Part shown: positions 1 to 5,801 of the stretch, piece by piece | Layout of the letters: every line of letters begins with the position of its first letter | How positions within the stretch are numbered: the first letter of the stretch is position 1 | Source: a virus | Reading direction: 5' to 3' (one strand) | DNA length: 33,417 nt | IMG/VR virus record: IMGVR_UViG_3300027749_000319 | Span: 1-33,417 of that record | Program-made: the position numbers and the translations under genes | The notes under the pieces: generated by a model | The model's input: only the letters and a program-made list of their open reading frames with translations | What the model was told of the DNA's origin: nothing | Database searches by the model: none

Positions 1-38
1 GCCTCATCTTTTTGATCCATTCTTACTGCGTAGTTCAT
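1..38 (-). CDS. Start of a truncated unidentified gene
   Basis: Reading leftward, an ATG at 38-36 opens a frame (MNYAVRMDQKDE...) that continues off the window. It lies 10 bases after the stop codon of the next gene upstream and on the same strand, which fits the tight packing of this arm. Too little is present to name a product, and the call rests on context only. Confidence 0.4.
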   Translation of the reverse strand, partial: MNYAVRMDQKDE

Positions 39-48
39 AGCTTTAAAT

Positions 49-312
49 TTATTTGTTTAGTAATAGTTTTTCAAATCCATCGTATAGCCCAATCTTATAT
101 CCAATTGTGGCATACTTGAAATACTTCATTATAAAAATAGATATAGGACCACAATACCCCACCTCAATTTGAGTTAGGATATGCTCAAACGTATACCCAT
201 TGTATAGTGCGACAATAACTTCTCGCCTATTTTTTACCGGCACATCAAGAAAGACATTTGTCTTACGTGCTTTGATGTGAGCATCTGCTATTGTTTTTAT
301 ATTATGTCTCAT
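49..312 (-). CDS. Small phage protein of unknown function (87 aa)
   Basis: This 87-residue protein begins MRHNIKTIADAHIKARK. Its first half is basic. A more hydrophobic stretch follows around residues 50-75 (GPISIFIMKYFKYATIGYK), but it is interrupted by lysines and is not a convincing membrane helix. The ATG overlaps the stop codon of the upstream gene in an ATGA arrangement, so the two are probably translationally coupled. I do not recognise the family. Its place in a run of tightly packed minus-strand genes supports it being real. Confidence 0.7.
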   Translation of the reverse strand: MRHNIKTIADAHIKARKTNVFLDVPVKNRREVIVALYNGYTFEHILTQIEVGYCGPISIFIMKYFKYATIGYKIGLYDGFEKLLLNK

Positions 313-461
313 TGGTTTAATTGTTTATCAATGTTATCAATAACTACATCGTTATATCCTAAATCTTGATATACCCTAAGCAAATCATCTGCTTCTTTTT
401 TATTTAAGTAGTGGTCGTTAATCTCTACCCCACCTACCCATACTGAATATTTATTTTCCAT
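309..461 (-). CDS. Small unknown protein (50 aa)
   Basis: A 50-codon frame running from the ATG at 461-459 to a TGA at 311-309. It begins MENKYSVWVGGVEINDHYL and ends in a short acidic stretch (NDVVIDNIDKQLNQ). The stop overlaps the ATG of the next gene by four bases (ATGA) and the start lies 12 bases after the upstream stop, so it exactly fills what would otherwise be a gap between two genes. The residue pattern resembles small phage proteins that carry a short beta hairpin followed by a helix. No function can be assigned. Confidence 0.7.
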   Translation of the reverse strand: MENKYSVWVGGVEINDHYLNKKEADDLLRVYQDLGYNDVVIDNIDKQLNQ

Positions 462-473
462 TGGTTTAATTTT

Positions 474-833
474 TTATAGTTCTGCCGAAAAATTACACTC
501 GCCTTGATTTACTACACAATCCCTTATCTTTTTGCCCAACTCCAAGTCAGCATACTCCTCTATATCTTTGTGTGTTATCTTAGCCTCGTCCAACATAGTG
601 CCATTGTAGCTACCATTGGCGATAAAGAAATTGTTAATCACCTCAATCTGCCCACCCAAGCCCTTCTCAATTCTATCTATCTCAGCATTGATGTTATCTA
701 AATGTTCGCCATCAAAATAAAAGTCCACATAGTTTGGCTCAATAATCTCTCCACCAAATCGTTCTGCTGCCATACTTGATTGTACAGCAAACCAAAACTT
801 ACCCTCAATGTCTCCGTGATAATAACGTCCCAT
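474..833 (-). CDS. Conserved phage-type protein of unknown function (119 aa)
   Basis: The protein opens MGRYYHGDIEGKFWFAVQSS and continues with an acidic, aromatic-rich middle (NYVDFYFDGEHL). Two Cys near the C-terminus lie in CVVNQGEC. The opening signature (GRYY, GDIEGKFWF, QSS) is one I associate with small proteins scattered through unrelated phages; this is recall, not a search. No catalytic motif is apparent, and the length and lack of signal peptide suggest a soluble cytoplasmic protein. It sits in a same-strand array with short gaps. Family-level conservation is likely, but the function is unknown. Confidence 0.75.
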   Translation of the reverse strand: MGRYYHGDIEGKFWFAVQSSMAAERFGGEIIEPNYVDFYFDGEHLDNINAEIDRIEKGLGGQIEVINNFFIANGSYNGTMLDEAKITHKDIEEYADLELGKKIRDCVVNQGECNFSAEL

Positions 834-878
834 AAAATAATTACAGTTTTTAATCGTGGTGTCTCCACACTTTAGTGT

Positions 879-1400
879 TTATTTGTCTTTAAGTGCTGAT
901 AAATATATTCCTTCTATTCTTTTTATAAAGTCAGGGGAGTCGCACAATTCATCAATAGATTTAAAATTGGCTGAACTATTGTATTGTTCCCAATGCTTTA
1001 TATATCCAAATCCTTTTTTGACATTCATACCTGAGCCGTCAGGAAGTTGCTCATACTTTGAGTCAGAATAGTATTGTATATAAAAACTATTCAATCCATA
1101 TAGTCGACCAAAGAATATCTTTTGATCTTCCTCACTTACTGCTCTCGTGGCTGCCATACCCATAGGCAACAAGTCCTTGTTAAGCCTATCTATATCCTTA
1201 TCAATAAGGTCGCTTATATATCTTTCAGTTGACCTATTGATTGCATCAATCTCTGCCTTTCTCTTTATGGTATCATTAAACTTCTTGTCCATTAGCGACT
1301 TGTTAATAAGTCCACCACTCGTAGTTTGAATTGGCGTATTGATTTTTGTAAACTCAATTTTTAAATCATCAATGATTTTGATTTGTTTTTCTGTTAGCAT
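879..1400 (-). CDS. Unknown protein (173 aa), helical N-terminus
   Basis: A 173-residue protein starting MLTEKQIKIIDDLKIEF. The first 90 residues are highly charged and look helical, probably coiled-coil (IKRKAEIDAINRSTERYISDLIDKDIDRLNKDLL). The C-terminal half is richer in Tyr and Gly. There are no cysteines apart from one near the end and no recognised active-site motif. The gene is separated from the metallopeptidase gene upstream by only about 20 bases and is probably co-transcribed with it. I do not recognise it. Confidence 0.7.
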   Translation of the reverse strand: MLTEKQIKIIDDLKIEFTKINTPIQTTSGGLINKSLMDKKFNDTIKRKAEIDAINRSTERYISDLIDKDIDRLNKDLLPMGMAATRAVSEEDQKIFFGRLYGLNSFYIQYYSDSKYEQLPDGSGMNVKKGFGYIKHWEQYNSSANFKSIDELCDSPDFIKRIEGIYLSALKDK

Positions 1401-1420
1401 TGTTTATGTATTTATTTGGT

Positions 1421-2401
1421 TTAAAATAATTTTGGTGATGTAGCCGTGCCCTCGTACCACGAGTAACACGTTTGACATAGCCCATTGATTACTGCCTCAG
1501 CACCCCAACAATCTTGGCAGTATGTGTCTTTCTCGTACTTCATATTGTCGTACTTGTCCCAACATATTGTGTTGTTCTCCTTCTTAGGTGATGACCAATC
1601 CCAATTGTTTGAGGACTTGCTGTAACTTGTGTACGGCAAAGGTGCAGTCCATCTCGGCTTGTACTTGTGCTTGTAAGATTTGGTGCAATATCTAATGATA
1701 GTTTTGCACATATCTAAGCAATTCTCTACGTCCCAAACATTCACATACTCTTGTGGTGTATGAGGATTGTAATAACCACAGCTCATATTGGCTACGCTAC
1801 ACCTAATCCCATTCTCCTTGAGTGCCATTACATCAGTCATCATACCACTCGCAAACTTATACCCATACCCACTAATGATTGGTAACACGTCCCTTTGAAA
1901 GTCATCGGAGCTCAACTCTACTCCACTCGCTGAAGTAATAAAATCTCCGTCACCCTTCCTATCACATTGCAATACAAACTTGCAGTCAGTAAAGAAGTCC
2001 ATATGTGCCTCGTAACTACCCAAGCACCCCACTTCCTCATCTCGAAAGAACGCTACCTTTATATTGTCAAACTCCCTCAAGCACTCAAGTGCTATGTATA
2101 TCCCTACCTTGTCATCTCCACCAATACCCGTCTGCTCCATTGTAACACGATTAAAGCCTGTTATATTGCCGTCAATCTCCACAGGGTATAAGTCCTCGAC
2201 TATATCGTGAACCGTGTCCATATGGGCTACAATGCATGGATACTTACCAAATCCCTTACCTCTTTGCACGTACAAGTTACCATTGGTGGTATAATACTCC
2301 GTGTCGGGTATGTTTTGAAGTTGCCGTATTATGTAGGCAAACATTCGAAATTGTTCATAGCTACTTGTTTGTACCGATAGTACCTCTTTTAGTTTTTCCA
2401 T
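1421..2401 (-). CDS. Zinc metallopeptidase of clan MH (M20/M28-like) with C-terminal zinc ribbon
   Basis: The predicted role is a di-zinc aminopeptidase or dipeptidase acting on peptides in the host cytoplasm. Metal-ligand motifs appear in the usual order: VAHMDTVHD (His60, Asp62), GIGGDDKVG (Asp96), FFRDEEVGCLGS (Glu122-Glu123), QCDRKG (Asp147) and NPHTPQEYV (His214). Only about 65 residues separate Asp147 from His214, so the lid or dimerisation domain typical of M20 peptidases appears to be absent, which makes the core M28-like in length. After residue 250 comes a Trp/Ser/Lys-rich linker and then two CxxC knuckles (Cys295/298 and Cys309/312), an unusual zinc-ribbon tail. A GTCCGA palindrome lies 14 bases before the ATG. 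The catalytic fold is secure; the substrate is unknown. Confidence 0.85.
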   Translation of the reverse strand: MEKLKEVLSVQTSSYEQFRMFAYIIRQLQNIPDTEYYTTNGNLYVQRGKGFGKYPCIVAHMDTVHDIVEDLYPVEIDGNITGFNRVTMEQTGIGGDDKVGIYIALECLREFDNIKVAFFRDEEVGCLGSYEAHMDFFTDCKFVLQCDRKGDGDFITSASGVELSSDDFQRDVLPIISGYGYKFASGMMTDVMALKENGIRCSVANMSCGYYNPHTPQEYVNVWDVENCLDMCKTIIRYCTKSYKHKYKPRWTAPLPYTSYSKSSNNWDWSSPKKENNTICWDKYDNMKYEKDTYCQDCWGAEAVINGLCQTCYSWYEGTATSPKLF

Positions 2402-2415
2402 TGTTATATATTTGT

Positions 2416-2431
2416 GTCCGATATGTCGGAC
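2416..2431. repeat. GTCCGA-N4-TCGGAC palindrome, copy 1
   Basis: GTCCGATATGTCGGAC, with 6-bp arms around a 4-base centre. It lies between the 436-aa gene and the metallopeptidase gene, 14 bases before the latter's ATG. It is preceded on the plus strand by TTTGT and followed by AGTTAATTAATTA, context shared with copy 2. No U-tract follows, so it is unlikely to be a terminator. Confidence 0.9.
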
Positions 2432-2441
2432 AGTTAATTAA

Positions 2442-3752
2442 TTATGCTACCTTATTTACTACTGACTCGTGGAAGTAAGCACCTACCACCTCATACGACT
2501 CATCTTCTCTAATGTATGACTCGTGATGCTCAGAGTACACAACATCATCACTCAAGAAGTAATCCTCGTGATAATCTGAGTACTCGCAGTCGCTTTTTAG
2601 GTAGTTCTCGCCATCATGCTCCGAGTAGCATATGTCCTCATCGTTACAATGATAAGCCGTGTCATTTATCCACACAAGATCGTCGTCATCAGTCCTATAC
2701 CAATGGTCATCAACCTCCACTAAACAGCTATCGTTCTCATAGTACCTCAAGTTGTCAGTTTCACAATACACCGAGTGGTCTATATGTATGTACCTATCTG
2801 CATACGAGCCCCTCTCTATGTATACTGCGTCATCATCATCTATGAAATCTCCACTTACTGCACACTCTGTCCGATTGTCCCCCTCTCGACCTCCACCCGT
2901 ATCCGTGTACTCATACTGCCTACCACTCTCGTCCCAATTGTTACTGAGCCAACCATCTCCACCATACGTGAACGTATCGATATATGGGTAATAACTATAC
3001 TCAGTATTGCAGGGTATCTTGTAATAACACCCCTCGTGCATCTCACTACCTTTCCACCACACATTTTTATCTGCATACGTCTTGTACTTATGTTTTCTCC
3101 ACCACCCCTGTTCATTACAATAATCTATGAACATATCATAGTAGTGGTCTTGTGCCACGTATATTCTATCACAAAACACATCTCCATTTGGCAACGTCCA
3201 AAGTAGTGCCCTACCTGATAATCTGCCCTCAACATTTATAAGGGTAAGTATTCTGAGCCCTTTGATGTTCTCGTACATCTCAAGGTAGTCCGTGTCATCA
3301 TTCATACAACTATCTCCGAGTGTACCCCCATACTCTCTACCCATAGAGTACACATCGGGTATGTCGTGATTTGGTCTGATGACAAATGTCTTTTGCTCAG
3401 CGTCACACGCACTTTTGTACTGATTACAAAAAGCCTCAAAGTCAACATCTTTGAACAACTTTAGAGCCTTCTTCGTGAACACCTTTCGGATAATCTTACT
3501 CGGTGCACCCTCTTGCCGATTTTCCCTCGCCCACGAGCCCGAGTCGGTTAGAACGTGCGTTTTGCCCTTCGGCAGAAATGATAGTTTGCCATCTGACCTT
3601 AACGTCAGATAGTTTACTTCCTTATCCGTTATCATATAACGGACAGCAGAATAACCCCAATTCTCGTAGCGTAAAGCATTGTCTAAAAATGTCGCTACCC
3701 TACTTTCTGAACGTTGCAGAAAGTTTCTGAATGAACTTGATACGTGTAACAT
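2442..3752 (-). CDS. Large phage protein with Tyr/Asp-rich repetitive C-terminus (436 aa)
   Basis: I recognise no enzyme motif. The protein falls into two parts. Residues 1-220 look globular, and around 145-215 hold a block (GDSCM, YLEMYEN, GRALLW, DRIYVAQDH, GWWRK) that I associate with uncharacterised proteins in many phages. Residues 297-421 are strongly acidic and made of short irregular repeats in which a Tyr or Trp pair with Glu/Asp recurs every 10-20 residues (VYIERGSY, VYCETDNLRYYEND, WYRTDDDD, ICYSEHDGENY, VVYSEHHESY), with scattered Cys and His that could bind metal. The pattern suggests a repetitive beta structure, possibly a nucleic-acid mimic or an interaction surface; that is inference. 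It is one of the more GC-rich genes in the window. Confidence 0.75.
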   Translation of the reverse strand: MLHVSSSFRNFLQRSESRVATFLDNALRYENWGYSAVRYMITDKEVNYLTLRSDGKLSFLPKGKTHVLTDSGSWARENRQEGAPSKIIRKVFTKKALKLFKDVDFEAFCNQYKSACDAEQKTFVIRPNHDIPDVYSMGREYGGTLGDSCMNDDTDYLEMYENIKGLRILTLINVEGRLSGRALLWTLPNGDVFCDRIYVAQDHYYDMFIDYCNEQGWWRKHKYKTYADKNVWWKGSEMHEGCYYKIPCNTEYSYYPYIDTFTYGGDGWLSNNWDESGRQYEYTDTGGGREGDNRTECAVSGDFIDDDDAVYIERGSYADRYIHIDHSVYCETDNLRYYENDSCLVEVDDHWYRTDDDDLVWINDTAYHCNDEDICYSEHDGENYLKSDCEYSDYHEDYFLSDDVVYSEHHESYIREDESYEVVGAYFHESVVNKVA

Positions 3753-3785
3753 TTGATTTGGTTTTGGTGATTAATAAAGAATATG

Positions 3786-3959
3786 TCATTTGTTTTTAAT
3801 AGTGTCGACAGATATTGATAATGTATACTTCCTCGTTACCCTATACGTATTGCCACCTTTTTTGTATGTGCTTACTGAGGTATTAGAAATATTTTCCGAA
3901 CGATACGCTGTTACACAGCTTGATAATGATACGATTGCAATAAAAAGTATTTTTTTCAT
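3786..3959 (-). CDS. Small lipoprotein (57 aa)
   Basis: The ATG at 3959-3957 opens MKKILFIAIVSLSSCVTAYR: a basic N-region, a hydrophobic core and a lipobox-like LSSC, with Cys15 as the probable lipidated residue. The mature part is short, polar and probably beta-rich (STYKKGGNTYRVTRKYTLSISVDTI). An in-frame GTG 24 bases upstream lies inside a GTCCGA palindrome and would put charged residues ahead of the signal peptide, so the ATG is preferred. Phage lipoproteins of this size sometimes block superinfection at the cell surface, but nothing in the sequence proves that role here. A conventional small host-like lipoprotein is the alternative. Confidence 0.7.
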   Translation of the reverse strand: MKKILFIAIVSLSSCVTAYRSENISNTSVSTYKKGGNTYRVTRKYTLSISVDTIKNK

Positions 3960-3974
3960 TTTGATTTGATTTGT

Positions 3975-3990
3975 GTCCGACACGTCGGAC
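3975..3990. repeat. GTCCGA-N4-TCGGAC palindrome, copy 2
   Basis: GTCCGACACGTCGGAC, located 15 bases before the lipoprotein ATG and two bases from the stop codon of the upstream gene. It has the same TTTGT flank on one side and AGTTAATTAAT on the other as copy 1. Confidence 0.9.
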
Positions 3991-3992
3991 AG

Positions 3993-4217
3993 TTAATTAA
4001 TAATTTCAACTTGTTCTAAAAATGCATAGTTAGCGTGTGCACCTACCCATTCCTCATATTCTTTACCTTGCTCCTGTGCATTTTTTCTATCCTCCATCTC
4101 TTGTGCATCATTCCATAAACGTACTGCATTGGTCGCCTTCTCTTTGTCAAAGTATGCGAAGTCAGCCATTTGTTCTTGATTGTGGTTTATTGAAACCATA
4201 AGTAGATAGATTTTCAT
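3993..4217 (-). CDS. Small acidic protein of unknown function (74 aa)
   Basis: The protein begins MKIYLLMVSINHNQEQMADF, with a beta-strand-like start. A helical, highly charged middle follows (YFDKEKATNAVRLWNDAQEMEDR), and it ends FLEQVEIIN. The organisation resembles small phage proteins that display a strand-helix-strand unit. Its stop codon is followed, reading leftward, by a GTCCGA palindrome and the lipoprotein gene. No known motif is visible. Confidence 0.65.
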   Translation of the reverse strand: MKIYLLMVSINHNQEQMADFAYFDKEKATNAVRLWNDAQEMEDRKNAQEQGKEYEEWVGAHANYAFLEQVEIIN

Positions 4218-4228
4218 TTTAATTTAAT

Positions 4229-4333
4229 TTAATTGTGAAAAATAATGTAAGACAAGTGTGCAATTGCAATTACTGAAATAACGACAATTGACGTGATGAT
4301 TACCAATGCGATTTTGAATTTGATTTTTTTCAT
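4229..4333 (-). CDS. Tiny single-span membrane peptide (34 aa)
   Basis: The ATG at 4333-4331 gives MKKIKFKIALVIITSIVVIS, followed by a short tail ending SYIIFHN. The sequence is a basic N-terminus followed by about 20 hydrophobic residues, which would insert as one membrane helix. The frame stays open upstream to 4507, but that extension would cross a terminator hairpin and a tRNA-like stretch, so the internal ATG is preferred. The gap to the next gene is 11 bases. Function is unknown; small phage membrane peptides often modulate lysis or exclude other phages, which is only a family-level possibility. Confidence 0.5.
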   Translation of the reverse strand: MKKIKFKIALVIITSIVVISVIAIAHLSYIIFHN

Positions 4334-4352
4334 ATTGCTTGATTTTTTGGTT

Positions 4353-4427
4353 AGTGTCGCCTCGAGACTCGAACTCGATCGTCCGACGTGTCGGACAAAT
4401 CCCTGATGACGACTGAGCACACAACAC
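4353..4427 (-). other. tRNA-like sequence, not a complete tRNA
   Basis: On the minus strand, 4378-4362 forms a perfect 5-bp stem closed by the loop TTCGAGT, the classic T-arm signature. The following bases (4360-4354, GCGACAC) can pair with GTGTTGT at 4427-4421 as a 7-bp acceptor with two G-U pairs. Just inside is GCTCAG, as in many D-arms. However, the D-stem does not close properly, and the anticodon position holds a 6-bp GTCCGA palindrome with a 4-base loop, so no anticodon arm exists. It may be a decayed tRNA, a tRNA-like structure or chance. Confidence 0.3.
4381..4396. repeat. GTCCGA-N4-TCGGAC palindrome, copy 3
   Basis: GTCCGACGTGTCGGAC. The TTTGT-type flank lies on the opposite side from the other copies, so this one is in reverse orientation. 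It sits inside the tRNA-like stretch, where an anticodon arm would be expected, and is 47 bases from the ATG of the membrane peptide. Confidence 0.85.
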
Positions 4428-4480
4428 AAATCCTTGCCACATTGACCACATCGAGCGTGGTGGTGATGATAGTTTTGCAC

Positions 4481-4504
4481 AAAAAAAACAGGGGCGAACC
4501 CCTG
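4481..4504. terminator. Intrinsic terminator, probably bidirectional
   Basis: On the minus strand CAGGGG-TTCG-CCCCTG forms a 6-bp GC stem closed by a UUCG tetraloop and is followed by eight T. It comes just after the stop of the 4513-5097 gene. On the plus strand the same stem is followed by CATTTTT, so it may also stop rightward transcription. Confidence 0.85.
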
Positions 4505-4512
4505 CATTTTTA

Positions 4513-5097
4513 TTATGCATTCATCATCTTTTTCAATTCTTCAATAAGTAGTGTTAACACTTCTTTTTTGGCTGTACCTTTGATACTTATTTTATTATCC
4601 TTATTAACAGATATTTTTAAGTTTTCAACTTTTGGCTGTTTTTCGTTTGCGTCCGTTTCTTCGTTTGTGTCCGTTTCTTCGTTTGTGTCCGATATGTCGG
4701 ACGGACTCGCAAATTTGACTAAGTTTTTTAGCGACAATGTATCTTTGCTTTGTGCTTTATATTCATTAATTACATCAATATGAATATTACCACATTGAAC
4801 CAATAAATACATGTAACTTTTAGACATTTGCAAAATTTCGTTTGCATACATATCGGCATTCATTTTAAATTCGTGCAATTTTAGAATATCTTTGCAAATA
4901 CTACTTTTGTACCACTCAAAGCTATCTTTAACCTCAAAGGCTAAATTTATGCTAACATCAAATTGCTTTGTTGCTAAGCTATTAAATTGCTTTGTTAGTG
5001 CTTTAATAGTGTTTACTTTCGTACCCCTTACGAAATCTACATCATTTAATAATGTAGTAAAATTGCTGTTTGTTGTTGTTGTTTGTGTTTGTGTCAT
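4513..5097 (-). CDS. Unknown protein (194 aa) with acidic tandem repeat linker
   Basis: The first gene of the leftward arm. From the ATG at 5097-5095 it reads MTQTQTTTTNSNF; an earlier in-frame ATG inside palindrome copy 5 would add MSDKKPKK. Residues 10-130 look helical, with conserved-looking hydrophobics (FEWYKSSICKDILKLHEF, YMYLLVQCGNIHIDVINEYK). A hydrophilic linker with TNEETD repeats follows, then a short C-terminal domain with strands and a helix (VENLKISVNKDNKISIKG, VLTLLIEELKKMMNA). A strong terminator follows directly, so it may be expressed as its own transcript. The two-domain layout with a flexible acidic linker is seen in some single-stranded DNA-binding or regulatory proteins, but no signature supports either. 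Function unknown. Confidence 0.7.
   Translation of the reverse strand: MTQTQTTTTNSNFTTLLNDVDFVRGTKVNTIKALTKQFNSLATKQFDVSINLAFEVKDSFEWYKSSICKDILKLHEFKMNADMYANEILQMSKSYMYLLVQCGNIHIDVINEYKAQSKDTLSLKNLVKFASPSDISDTNEETDTNEETDANEKQPKVENLKISVNKDNKISIKGTAKKEVLTLLIEELKKMMNA
4643..4696 (-). repeat. Three tandem 18-bp repeats encoding TNEETD-like units
   Basis: Three consecutive copies of an 18-base unit (TCGTTTGTGTCCGTTTCT on the plus strand; the first has one change, and the last diverges into palindrome copy 4). They encode an acidic hexapeptide repeat in the C-terminal third of the protein. Confidence 0.85.
4687..4702. repeat. GTCCGA-N4-TCGGAC palindrome, copy 4 (inside a gene)
   Basis: GTCCGATATGTCGGAC, the same core as copy 1. 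It lies within the coding sequence of the 4513-5097 gene, where it is read as Ser-Asp-Ile-Ser-Asp next to a TNEETD tandem repeat. Confidence 0.85.
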
Positions 5098-5112
5098 TTT
5101 TTTTGGTTTTTT

Positions 5113-5128
5113 GTCCGACATGTCGGAC
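5113..5128. repeat. GTCCGA-N4-TCGGAC palindrome, copy 5
   Basis: GTCCGACATGTCGGAC, 15 bases before the preferred ATG of the 4513-5097 gene. The spacing matches copies 1 and 2. An ATG inside the palindrome is in frame with the gene and would add eight residues. Confidence 0.9.
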
Positions 5129-5284
5129 GTGTTAATAAATAATATTTAAAGTGCATATGTATCCCTTTACCGAATTGACTCATTTTTAAATATTGTAAAT
5201 ACTTTATATAGTATTTTTTTTAAATACCTAACTTAATCAGCTAAGTAAAGAGATGCAGTAAATAAAAGAACTAAATTGATATTG

Positions 5285-5292
5285 CAAACATA
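5285..5292 (-). promoter_or_regulatory. Possible leftward -7 box
   Basis: Read leftward this is TATGTTTG, matching the Bacteroidota -7 pattern TAnnTTTG. No TTTG is seen at the usual upstream spacing. It would give a leader of roughly 180 bases for the 4513-5097 gene. Weak candidate. Confidence 0.3.
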
Positions 5293-5320
5293 CAAACAAT
5301 ATTTGAATATTATGCTATAA

Positions 5321-5381
5321 TTTTACGAAATTTTTAGGCTATTTGTTGAATTTTTACGAATTTTTAAGGCTATTTGTTAGA
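5321..5381. repeat. Two-copy direct repeat, about 30 bp each
   Basis: Two adjacent near-identical units (5321-5350 and 5352-5381), each starting TTTTACGAA and containing GGCTATTTGTT. They differ mainly by a shifted A/T. They lie in the AT-rich half of the divergent region, as iterons or paired protein-binding sites would. Confidence 0.8.
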
Positions 5382-5414
5382 AAATATCTAATTTGTTGAT
5401 ATTCAATAGTTTTT

Positions 5415-5429
5415 TGCAACAATGTTGCA
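5415..5429. repeat. 15-bp palindrome
   Basis: TGCAACA-A-TGTTGCA, perfect 7-bp arms around a single A, located between the direct repeats and the CGTTAG array. It resembles an operator for a dimeric regulator. Confidence 0.75.
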
Positions 5430-5455
5430 GAAATAATAAATCGTCTATCCGTTGC

Positions 5456-5705
5456 CGTTAGTGGTAGCCTCCTTTGTCATCCTTTCTTCGTCTATGCGTC
5501 TGTTATTAAACGTTAGTTAACCTTCGTATATGCTTAATAGTTAGGCAGTTAGCGTGTAGGCGTTAACGTTAGTTATCAGCGTTATTCGTTGCCGTTAGTC
5601 CTATGATGATAAATTGTTATGCGTATATCTATTCAGCGTCTACCCCTCCCCGTTAGTGAGCCTCTACGAAAACGCCAAAAATTTCGGATACGCCTCGCCG
5701 TTAGA
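5456..5705 (+). repeat. Array of six CGTTAG motifs
   Basis: CGTTAG(T/A) starts at 5456, 5511, 5567, 5593, 5651 and 5699, all in the same orientation. Four gaps are between 48 and 58 bases and one is 26. Two copies share the longer context CGTTGCCGTTAGT. About 0.06 copies per strand would be expected in this length by chance with even base use. Confidence 0.7.
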
Positions 5706-5801
5706 CACCCCCACCCCCGAAAAAATAATCGACTTTCGGTTACGGGCCGGCCAACCATAAACGCTATAGAACCCAACTACTACGCATATCTAAAAAAACC
5801 T

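Noticed and set aside
2516-3206. Long plus-strand frames across the 436-aa gene, with Ser/Tyr/Thr-rich products
   Set aside because: They are shadows of the minus-strand gene; their repetitive composition follows from its acidic Tyr repeat.
4353-4427. A functional tRNA gene on the minus strand
   Set aside because: The T-arm and acceptor look right, but there is no D-stem, no 7-base anticodon loop and no CCA; kept only as a tRNA-like sequence.
4334-4507. Upstream extension of the tiny membrane peptide gene containing CGQCG and His residues that resemble a zinc finger
   Set aside because: It would start on the terminator hairpin and run through the tRNA-like stretch and palindrome copy 3. Finger spacing is wrong (10 residues between Cys and His rather than 12), and no independent start exists.
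4388-4783. Plus-strand frame beginning within palindrome copy 3 and running through the terminator and antisense to the 194-aa gene
   Set aside because: Most of it is the complement of the well-supported minus-strand gene, and it passes through the terminator hairpin.
5113-5128. The GTCCGA palindromes as intrinsic terminators
   Set aside because: The stems are short and not followed by T-runs on either strand, in contrast with the four clear terminators in the window.
5321-5381. A CRISPR array from the two ~30-bp repeats
   Set aside because: Only two copies, directly adjacent with a one-base gap, and no spacer-like unique sequence between them.
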